Assembly: GCA_021162745.1 (NCBI GenBank) | Contig: JAGGYC010000152.1 | Span: forward strand, 1 to 33,280 | Source of the DNA: Desulfuromonas sp. | GTDB lineage: Bacteria > Desulfobacterota > Desulfuromonadia > Desulfuromonadales > Desulfuromonadaceae | Length of the DNA stretch: 33,280 bases | Reading direction: 5' to 3' | Part shown: piece by piece, positions 27,886-33,280 of the stretch | Layout of the letters: each line of letters starts with the position of its first letter | Position numbering within the stretch: position 1 is the first letter of the stretch | The notes under the pieces: model-generated | Database searches by the model: none | Told to the model about the DNA's origin: nothing | What the model saw: the letters and a program-made list of their open reading frames with translations, nothing else | Translations under genes and position numbers: made by a program

Positions 27886-28029
27886 TAACTATTCAGCACA
27901 ACTATAGATACACTGGCAACGCCCATGGAAAGGGTATCTGCCGCCCGGATGGCGGCAGTTAAGTACCCATGGATGGGCTTGACACGTCCCTTGGAATGGG
28001 CGTTGCCAGTGTATCGGGCTGAATAGTTA
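27886..28029. repeat. R1 palindromic element, copy 3
   Basis: A 144-bp element, inverted relative to copy 2 and nearly identical to it (a 2-bp indel and a few substitutions). The ends are TAACTATTCAGC and GCTGAATAGTTA. The exact 9-bp sequence CATCATCGT flanks both sides (27877-27885 and 28030-28038), which is the pattern of a target-site duplication. Outer and inner stems are as in copy 2, with the central hairpin CTGCCGCC/GGCGGCAG. It lies 40 bp after the deaD stop codon. Confidence 0.93.
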
Positions 28030-28048
28030 CATCATCGTTAAATAAAAC

Positions 28049-28085
28049 AGCCCACAGCAACGAATGCTGTGGGCTATTTCTTTTT
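28049..28085 (+). terminator. Rho-independent terminator upstream of the small membrane protein
   Basis: AGCCCACAGCA (28049-28059) and TGCTGTGGGCT (28065-28075) form an 11-bp stem with an ACGAA loop, followed by ATTTCTTTTT. It ends the deaD transcript. The ribosome binding site of the next gene begins only about 5 nt later, so read-through or attenuation would control that gene. Confidence 0.88.
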
Positions 28086-28101
28086 CACCAAGGAGAGATT
28101 C

Positions 28102-28533
28102 ATGGTTCTCGATACCAGCACCGTCGTCCTTATCTGGGGCGCACTTTCCGGTTACGTAATTTTACGCTCACTGGACAGTCTGCTGGCGGCATTATTCTGC
28201 CTGCATGGCTTGCTGATGTGCCGCTGGAAACGACTCGTCAACAAGGAAACGCCGGGCCAGATTGCCTACGATATTATTCTCAACCAACTTTTTAAAGCTG
28301 GCATTTTAGGCCTGGTACTCGTCTACATCCTTGAGCAGGGCAACAATTTCATCTGGAACGAATTCAGATTTAGCTATCAAGGTAGAGACGGCCTGCTCTG
28401 GGTAGCAGCGGCCGGAACGGTTGCCATTATCTTCTTGCTGCCAACATGGCGCAGGCTGGTTGTGGCGTGGAAAATCACCCACGAAGTTGGCTATGCTCAC
28501 AAACGGCAACGGACCTATCTGTTGCGCAAATAG
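28102..28533 (+). CDS. Small multi-pass membrane protein of unknown function
   Basis: A 143-aa protein not recognised as any family. Hydrophobic segments occur at about residues 6-36 (STVVLIWGALSGYVILRSL...), 60-80 (KAGILGLVLVYILEQ) and 98-118 (LLWVAAAGTVAIIFLLP), suggesting three or four membrane passes with basic loops (CRWKRLVNK, WRRL) and a basic tail KRQRTYLLRK. The start is ATG 28102 because AAGGAGAG lies directly upstream. An earlier in-frame ATG at 28069 falls inside the terminator stem and has no ribosome site. No promoter fits between the terminator and the gene. Whether the gene is transcribed by read-through from deaD or from within R1 copy 3 cannot be told. Confidence 0.7.
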   Translation: MVLDTSTVVLIWGALSGYVILRSLDSLLAALFCLHGLLMCRWKRLVNKETPGQIAYDIILNQLFKAGILGLVLVYILEQGNNFIWNEFRFSYQGRDGLLWVAAAGTVAIIFLLPTWRRLVVAWKITHEVGYAHKRQRTYLLRK

Positions 28534-28968
28534 CTAACCCTCATTCCTCACAAACAATCTAGCAAACTTGAATTGCCCGGTAGTGCCCCCCCAGCTTACC
28601 TCTGCCGATGATGACATTCGATGACTGATCAATATTAATCAAACCCAAGGTCAAGTTCGCGGGTTTCGTCCCGCAGCCGACGTACTTTCTTTGAATAGGC
28701 CCCAAAGAAAGTACGCAAAGAAATGGCCTTGAAAACCAAAGTAACCAACGGTGGAGCTAACGGATTCTGTGTGCGGATTGCGTATCTAGCCGAACTGCGG
28801 GGCGGGCCTGATCTCTTGCGGCCCGCACGTATTTGATTGACAATATTTCATCATGAACAGTAGTACATGTTGTTTGTTGGCTTATCGCTCTCTACTTTTT
28901 CCGTGGCACCGCTATGCAGAACCCTGTTGGTGCGACACCATCCAATCAGTCCATATTTCCTGAACCAC
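28534..28968. other. Gene-free spacer with R2 copy D
   Basis: 435 bases without a supported gene between the small membrane protein and the DksA-like gene. Most of it is R2 copy D (28649-28931). The remaining 115 bases on the left show no terminator or promoter that can be marked with confidence. Confidence 0.7.
28649..28931 (-). repeat. R2 repeat, copy D (full length)
   Basis: A 283-bp copy on the minus strand. Hairpin 1 is GCGGGCC/GGCCCGC (28802-28808 with 28820-28826), hairpin 2 GTACTTTCTTT/AAAGAAAGTAC (28682-28692 with 28704-28714), and hairpin 3 GCGGG/CCCGC (28659-28663 with 28670-28674). It shares the 5' border ACCAACAGGGT with copy C and ends at GGTCAAG, read on the plus strand. The right end reaches within 40 bp of the DksA-like gene. 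Confidence 0.8.
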
Positions 28969-29331
28969 TCAGCGCCCCGTCTCGCGTTGCGTCTGACAAC
29001 TGAGACAAAACGGCGCCTCCGGTCGTGCCTTGAGCCTACCACAACCGATCTCCTCTTCACAGGCGACACACCAGCCATACTCATCGCGACCAATCCGTGC
29101 CAGGGCTGCTTCAATCTGCCCAAGGCGCTGTTCGGTCGAACGCCGATTAGCCTGAGCCATACTCTGTTGCTGCATCTCGTCCATGCGCGACAATCGCCCG
29201 ATGGGCTTGTCAAGATCGACAGGTTGCGATTGCTCGGCGCTCTCGGCGAGTAACTGCCGCAGCTCCACACGCAGCTGTAGCAATTGTTGATGCAATTCTG
29301 CCAGCTGGGCGCTGGTCAACTCTTCATCCAT
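28969..29331 (-). CDS. TraR/DksA-family zinc-finger protein
   Basis: A 120-aa protein with an N-terminal helical coiled-coil half (about 1-80, Gln/Leu-rich, ELTSAQLAELHQQLLQL) and a C-terminal four-cysteine zinc finger CVAC...CLSCQ, as in DksA and the shorter DksA/TraR relatives. Such proteins bind in the RNA polymerase secondary channel and alter promoter responses, often with ppGpp. The DksA tip residues DxxDxA are not visible: the region reads RRSTEQRLGQIEAAL, so it may be a paralog with a different function. It starts 5 bp after tal on the same strand, with no strong ribosome site, and is probably the last gene of the folK operon. Confidence 0.88.
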   Translation of the reverse strand: MDEELTSAQLAELHQQLLQLRVELRQLLAESAEQSQPVDLDKPIGRLSRMDEMQQQSMAQANRRSTEQRLGQIEAALARIGRDEYGWCVACEEEIGCGRLKARPEAPFCLSCQTQRETGR

Positions 29332-29336
29332 GGCGG

Positions 29337-29978
29337 CTACTTGGTTTTTTCCCAGTCAGCCATAAATTTAGCGATACCGACATCGGTTAACGGATGCTGA
29401 GCCAGCTGTTTCATGACCGAAAACGGGATGGTGCAGATATCGGCCGCAACCAGCGCTGAATTGAGAATATGCAGCGGATGACGAACGGAGGCGACAATGA
29501 TCTTGGTGGTATAACCGTAATTGTCAAAGATGGTGCGAATCTGCTCAACCCCTTCGAGGCCATCATGACCGACATCATCGAGGCGACCGACAAACGGAGA
29601 CACATAGGTCGCACCGGCTTTCGCCGCCAGCAGCGCCTGCAACGGTGAAAAGATCAGGGTAACGTTGATTTTAATCCCTTCAGCACTGAAGATCCGCGTC
29701 GCTTTAAGGCCCTCTTCGGTCATCGGCACCTTGATGACAATGTTGGGGTGTATCTGCGCCAGCTCGCGACCTTCACTGACCATCCCTTCGGCATCAAGGG
29801 CAATCACTTCCGCCGAGATCGGACCATCGACGATCCCGGTGATTTCGGTGATCACCTCTTTGAAATCGCGCCCGCTTTTAGCGATCAGCGACGGATTGGT
29901 GGTGACGCCATCGACCAGACCGAGTTCATTGGCCTGCTTAATCTCATCAACAAGGGCGGTATCGATAAAGAACTCCAT
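29337..29978 (-). CDS. tal: Transaldolase (small Tal/FSA subfamily)
   Basis: A 213-aa TIM-barrel enzyme of the non-oxidative pentose-phosphate pathway. The start [41 protein letters not shown] with Schiff-base K83 and [12 protein letters not shown] are family motifs. The subfamily includes fructose-6-phosphate aldolases. Here the residue before VGR is Phe (F129). E. coli FSA has Tyr and TalB has Phe at the corresponding position, so transaldolase is the better name (inference from known TalB/FSA variants). AAGGAGGAG lies just upstream of the ATG. Operon with the gene before it (37 bp) and the DksA-like gene after it. Confidence 0.93.
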   Translation of the reverse strand: MEFFIDTALVDEIKQANELGLVDGVTTNPSLIAKSGRDFKEVITEITGIVDGPISAEVIALDAEGMVSEGRELAQIHPNIVIKVPMTEEGLKATRIFSAEGIKINVTLIFSPLQALLAAKAGATYVSPFVGRLDDVGHDGLEGVEQIRTIFDNYGYTTKIIVASVRHPLHILNSALVAADICTIPFSVMKQLAQHPLTDVGIAKFMADWEKTK

Positions 29979-30015
29979 AACTCCTCCTTCGAGATCGGCC
30001 TACAGACCGTCTCTT

Positions 30016-30264
30016 TCATGACTTATGTTTAAAATCCTGTAAACATTCTTTACTACAAAATTGATAGTGCTCACCGCGAATTTTTTTTCGGATCACTTCG
30101 GTTTCGGGAACATAGGTACCACATTGCGAACAGGGTACCATCCGATCAGGATCTGCTGAACGGGACGAAGACGACGAGCCGCCGCCAAGCATCCGCAACA
30201 ACGCAGTAAAAACGGTATAACCGAGAAAAACAAATATAAAAAGCAAGACAAGACGGACAATCAT
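30016..30264 (-). CDS. Small membrane-anchored zinc-ribbon protein (PP0621-like)
   Basis: An 82-aa protein. Residues 1-26 (MIVRLVLLFIFVFLGYTVF...) form one N-terminal membrane segment, followed by a Ser/Gly-rich linker (GGGSSSSSRS). The C-terminal half is a Cys pair CSQC and a second site CSKECLQDF, a treble-clef or MYM-like zinc ribbon. This matches the short conserved hypothetical family known from Pseudomonas PP0621. ATG 30264 is chosen because GAGGAG lies about 10 nt upstream and the N-terminal hydrophobic segment begins there. A longer frame reading back to 30444 is only a shadow of folK. It starts one base after the folK stop codon. Confidence 0.75.
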   Translation of the reverse strand: MIVRLVLLFIFVFLGYTVFTALLRMLGGGSSSSSRSADPDRMVPCSQCGTYVPETEVIRKKIRGEHYQFCSKECLQDFKHKS

Positions 30265-30265
30265 A

Positions 30266-30775
30266 TTACCACTGCTCCTCAATACACTGCACACCACCAT
30301 CCGACGGCAATTGCGCCAAGAGTGTTTTAATCGTTTGATGTAAACGGGGATGAACCAGCTCGGCTGCCAACTGACACAGCGGTTCGAGAACAAAACGACG
30401 CTGATGCAAGCGGGGATGTGGCAGCTGCAGAAACGGGGTATCAATCAAGGTATCGCCGTACAGCAACAGATCGAGATCGAGAGTGCGCGGCCCCCAGCGT
30501 TCCAACCGTTCTCGACCGGCCTGCAGTTCCAGATCCAGACAGAGCCGCAACAGTGCTTCAACATCCAGACGGGTCTCGACCTGAATCACCGCGTTGAGAT
30601 AGTCCGGCTGACCGGGTGGCCCTCCCAGCGGGGCGGTCTGATACAGTGGTGAGCTGGCCAGCACCCGCACCCCATGCTCGGCAAACTGTTGGCGAGCCCG
30701 GACAAAAGTGGGCCGACAATGACCCATATTGGCGCCAAAACCGATATAAGCCTCGACCTTTTTTTCATCTGCCAT
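30266..30775 (-). CDS. folK: 2-amino-4-hydroxy-6-hydroxymethyldihydropteridine diphosphokinase
   Basis: Pyrophosphorylates hydroxymethyl-dihydropterin in folate synthesis. The 169-aa protein has YIGFGANMGHCRPTF at the N terminus, VLASSPLYQTAPLGGPPGQPDYLNAV with the pterin-binding loop, and the family signature RWGPRTLDLDLLLYGD with two metal-binding Asp, then LPHPRLHQRRFVLEPL. Length is normal. AGGGG lies 8 nt before the ATG. First gene of the folK - zinc-ribbon - tal - DksA-like operon and divergent from the VOC gene. It supplies folate used by the MTHFR fusion and fmt elsewhere in the window. Confidence 0.96.
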   Translation of the reverse strand: MADEKKVEAYIGFGANMGHCRPTFVRARQQFAEHGVRVLASSPLYQTAPLGGPPGQPDYLNAVIQVETRLDVEALLRLCLDLELQAGRERLERWGPRTLDLDLLLYGDTLIDTPFLQLPHPRLHQRRFVLEPLCQLAAELVHPRLHQTIKTLLAQLPSDGGVQCIEEQW

Positions 30776-30856
30776 CGATCAATCCCCTATTTTAACTTGG
30801 CAGTATGACAAACTTTCCAGTAGCCTGCGGGACAACTGCTGACAAGGAGACCCCTC

Positions 30857-31261
30857 ATGAGCTTGATCCTCACCCTGGCCATCGACAATTTGGATCGCAG
30901 TGAATTTTTCTACCGCTCACTGCTCGGCTTGTCCGTGGAACGATTCCGCCCCAAGGACAGCAATCACGAACTGCTGCTGCTCAACCAGGGTGATGCCACC
31001 GTGCTGCTGCGCGAAGCCGATCTGCTTGAAGCGCAACATCCCGCAGCATTTCAACATCTGCAACGTCAACCACGCGGTGTTGGTTTTTCTCTCGACTTTC
31101 AGGTCGACAACCTCAAAGCCATCTGTTCCAGCTTGGGAAAACACCAGCTCTGCACGCTGTACGAACTGGATGATCGCCAGCACGGCATCAGCGAACTGTG
31201 GCTATACGATCCCGATAATTACCTGATTATCCTCACCCAGATTGATAAAAAGCCTGGTTAG
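30857..31261 (+). CDS. VOC superfamily (glyoxalase/dioxygenase-like) protein
   Basis: A 134-aa single-domain protein of the vicinal-oxygen-chelate fold. Two beta-alpha-beta-beta-beta modules are visible: LTLAIDNLDRSEFFYRSLLG at residues 4-23 and GFSLDFQVDNLKAICSSLG in the second half. The C-terminal GISELWLYDPDNYLIIL gives the last strands with the usual D-P-D-N-Y turn and a Glu metal ligand. The substrate cannot be guessed; these small proteins include glyoxalases and fosfomycin/bleomycin-type binders. AAGGAG lies 7 nt before the ATG. The group II intron begins 14 bp after the stop codon on the opposite strand, so a terminator may have been displaced. Confidence 0.85.
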   Translation: MSLILTLAIDNLDRSEFFYRSLLGLSVERFRPKDSNHELLLLNQGDATVLLREADLLEAQHPAAFQHLQRQPRGVGFSLDFQVDNLKAICSSLGKHQLCTLYELDDRQHGISELWLYDPDNYLIILTQIDKKPG

Positions 31262-31322
31262 CCACGGACCCACAGTAGAGTAGAGAGCAAACCAGCCACA
31301 GTGCTGACTTGCTCCCCCTCGT

Positions 31323-31356
31323 CAAACCGGACATGCGGTTTTCCCGCATCCGGCTT
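31323..31356 (-). ncRNA. Group II intron domain V
   Basis: On the minus strand the 34-nt hairpin AGCCGGATGCGG / CCGCATGTCCGGTT with a GAAAA-type loop contains the AGC catalytic triad and the two-base bulge of bacterial domain V. It is followed by a second stem (domain VI) with a possible branch-point A. Confidence 0.88.
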
Positions 31357-31394
31357 TCCTATTGCCTTCTCATCATTACTATCAGGAAAGCCCG

Positions 31395-32789
31395 CTATAA
31401 TTGCACCAGCCCTAAGTTTCCATACAGGTGCTGATACCACGTTTCCCCTTTTCGTGGACGATAGGGGCGCTGACTTCGACGTTTCAGGTGTTTGGTAAGC
31501 CGTCGCTGGACAAACCAGTTCATTTCCCGATAACTCTTACGCGGGTACCCTTTACTGAAGTAGCCTGCCCAGCCATTGAGTTGTCGGTTGAGTTGGGCTA
31601 TCAGTTCGGGGATCGGCACGTGCGAGGTTTTGGGTTGTAGCTGTTGTCTAACTTTCTCTCGGCGTCTTGCACAGGCTTCTTTGCTGGGAAATAGGTTGAG
31701 ATATCTCTTGTCCCGCCCTCGAAGGTCTTTATCGTACCGGTAGCTGTACCCCAGAAAGTTGAGGGTGGCTTTGGGTTCGCGTAGATTGACTATCTTGGTT
31801 TTATCGCGGTTTATAGTGAGTCCCATCCAGTCTTCAGCAATGGCTTCTACCCAATCGGTTATTCCTGTGCCTATATACCGTGCCATGATGACGAAGTCAT
31901 CTGCGTAGCGGATGATTCTGGCGTTGGCAAATTGGGCAGGTCCTCCTTTTTGGTGAAAGCGTTTGTCAAACCAGTGCAGGTAGAGATTGGCGAGCAGTGG
32001 TGAGATGACTCCTCCTTGTGGGGTGCCTTCTCCCTTGCGTTGCCGTGGCTTTGTTTTCCCGCCTTTTTCTTCTATTGGGGCTTTGAGCCATTGGCGTATG
32101 AGCTTGAGTACGCTGCGGTCTGTGATTCGCATTTCCACGCATGCCATTAGCTTGTCATGGGGAATGCTGTCAAAGTAGGCTTTTAGATCGGCATCGTAGA
32201 TGGCGGTCCGGCCTTGGTGCAGTTGCTCGGTTATGGCATCCAGTGCTTGGTGGGCACTGCGTTTGGGGCGAAATCCATAGGATGTGTCGAGGAAATCTGC
32301 CTCAAATATCGGCTCCAATATCAGTTTGGTGGCGGTCTGTACGACGCGATCACGTAGAGTCGGGATCCCGAGTGGGCGTTCCCCTCCGTTTGCCTTCTCT
32401 ATCATGACGCGTTGTACGGCTTGCGGGCGATAGCACTTTTCTTTCAGGGATTGGTGTATCTCTTCCAGAAAGGCGTCTTCTCGTTCAGGGTTGGCCTGTA
32501 TCGTTTTGATACTTACGCCGTCCACGCCAGGACTGCCATTGTTAGTGACAACCTGTTCCCATGCCGCTGCAAGCACGTCTTGCCGGTAGATTCGATCATA
32601 CAGGGCGTAAAATCGAAACTTCGGCTCCTGTTTCGCTTTGATGTAAAGTTTCTTCCTCAGCGTGAAGAGAGGTTCAGGCAGGCTTTTATGGTTGACCATA
32701 AATGCCTCGGGTATCTCTACCCGTCCCTTTTCCGTAGTGGGCGTGTTTTCTGCCAAGCGGCTTCTCCTTCTGATTTCAAAACGTGACAA
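31395..32789 (-). CDS. ltrA: Group II intron-encoded reverse transcriptase/maturase
   Basis: A 464-aa intron protein. The RT domain (about residues 60-345) contains [62 protein letters not shown] and the active site YADD (295-298). The maturase X domain follows (about 365-435, [20 protein letters not shown]). The protein ends with [10 protein letters not shown]; there is no HNH endonuclease domain, as in several classes of bacterial introns. The ORF opens with TTG 32789; ATG 32699 with GAGG 5 nt upstream is an alternative start. The RT makes cDNA from the intron and the X domain helps splicing. The frame is uninterrupted, so it is probably functional. Confidence 0.95.
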   Translation of the reverse strand: MSRFEIRRRSRLAENTPTTEKGRVEIPEAFMVNHKSLPEPLFTLRKKLYIKAKQEPKFRFYALYDRIYRQDVLAAAWEQVVTNNGSPGVDGVSIKTIQANPEREDAFLEEIHQSLKEKCYRPQAVQRVMIEKANGGERPLGIPTLRDRVVQTATKLILEPIFEADFLDTSYGFRPKRSAHQALDAITEQLHQGRTAIYDADLKAYFDSIPHDKLMACVEMRITDRSVLKLIRQWLKAPIEEKGGKTKPRQRKGEGTPQGGVISPLLANLYLHWFDKRFHQKGGPAQFANARIIRYADDFVIMARYIGTGITDWVEAIAEDWMGLTINRDKTKIVNLREPKATLNFLGYSYRYDKDLRGRDKRYLNLFPSKEACARRREKVRQQLQPKTSHVPIPELIAQLNRQLNGWAGYFSKGYPRKSYREMNWFVQRRLTKHLKRRSQRPYRPRKGETWYQHLYGNLGLVQL

Positions 32790-33280
32790 TAGCGAGGTGA
32801 CTTCGCTCCACCCACATTACATGGGCTTCTTCACTACTATTCACCTCTCCGACTCCCGACAGGCAAATCGACAAGGTTATGTCTTCCCTTGCGACCACTG
32901 AAGTACAACTTCCAGCCTGACGGGTCTCCCGAGTTCCCAATCATTCTTTCATGGCACGCCATCCGCTTTGACTCCGATGGATTGGACTGCTGCTTCTGCT
33001 GATTGCTTCACAGTCCATGCTGGTTTCACCAAATCCGAGAGGCTGACCATCCATAAGGAACTTAACGAAGCTCATTTCGGTTCACGCTTGCGCATTACGG
33101 CTTACCATTTTGTTGTCTGACACTTGCATGTCTTTGTTTCGCCTGTCATAGACAAAACCGGTCTCGCTCCCCGTGCTTTGTTATCTCCGCACGACAGACC
33201 GCAACTACCTGTCCAATCAGCAATTGACAGGGCAAGCTCCTTTCAGCTTGCGAGAATGACCGAGCTTGGCTCGGCGCACC

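Larger units (their letters stand above)
31275..33279 (-). mobile_element. Group II intron, complete except for flanking 5' exon
   Basis: A ribozyme-type retroelement of about 2.0 kb on the minus strand. The 5' end GTGCGCC starts at 33279, one base from the window edge, and fits the GTGYG consensus. The ORF for the reverse transcriptase/maturase lies in domain IV. After it come the domain V hairpin (31323-31356) and a domain VI-like stem ending in CTCTAC near 31275. The 490 bases upstream of the ORF should fold into domains I-III. The 3' exon joins 14 bp after the VOC gene stop codon, in antisense. Whether it still splices or moves is unknown, but the ORF is intact. Confidence 0.88.

Noticed and set aside
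25802-28029. Composite transposon carrying deaD
   Set aside because: Each R1 copy has its own flanking direct repeat, and no transposase is present, so independent insertions are more likely.
28851-29270. 139-aa minus-strand ORF
   Set aside because: It overlaps the DksA-like gene in another frame and runs into R2 copy D; no motifs.
31395-32789. Retron or diversity-generating reverse transcriptase
   Set aside because: The maturase X domain, domain V hairpin and GTGCGCC 5' end identify a group II intron.

Overview
The window reads as a chromosomal segment of a Desulfuromonadales-type bacterium (Desulfuromonas/Pelobacter/Geobacter relatives). The main clue is an adjacent pair of genes resembling sfrA and sfrB, the soluble NADPH-linked iron-sulfur flavoprotein described in Geobacter. 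Rubrerythrin, a NifS/NifU pair for iron-sulfur cluster assembly and sucCD fit an anaerobic or microaerophilic respirer. The species assignment is inference; no rRNA gene is present.

Layout from left to right. Positions 1-1.4 kb carry rnhA and a small CoA-binding protein on the plus strand, separated by 500 bp of repeats. From 1.4 to 16.2 kb almost everything is on the minus strand: sfrB-sfrA (6.06 to 1.46 kb), then rsmB-rpe-homocysteine methyltransferase/MTHFR (10.2 to 6.3 kb), htpX, def-fmt (overlapping by 4 nt), a 0.9 kb gene-free stretch of repeats, and nifS-nifU. An unrecognised 582-aa protein with a possible transglutaminase-like core precedes nifS and is divergent from rubrerythrin. At 18.9-25.6 kb, on the minus strand, are sucC-sucD and a heterodimeric ABC exporter followed by rsgA. 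A plus-strand DEAD-box helicase gene (26.1-27.8 kb) lies between two inverted copies of a palindromic repeat and is followed by a small membrane protein. The minus-strand run folK - small zinc-ribbon membrane protein - tal - DksA-like looks like one operon. A VOC-fold gene comes next. The window closes with a nearly complete group II intron, whose 5' splice site lies one base from the right edge.

The genes are mostly housekeeping: formyl-Met start and processing (fmt, def), ribosome maturation (rsmB, rsgA, deaD), folate and C1 metabolism (folK, MTHFR fusion), pentose-phosphate reactions (rpe, tal) and Fe-S supply. The unusual content is between genes. Family R1 is a palindrome of about 143 bp in three copies, two of them with target-site-like flanking direct repeats. 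Family R2 is about 270 bp in four copies; it has three hairpins whose stems differ between copies but keep pairing. Family R3 is a GTCGGGTTA/TAACCCGAC hairpin in two copies, one with a 7x pentamer in the loop. R1 and R2 are the best candidates for something undescribed: compensatory changes between copies suggest that the fold matters. All similarity statements come from reading the sequence; no database search was run.
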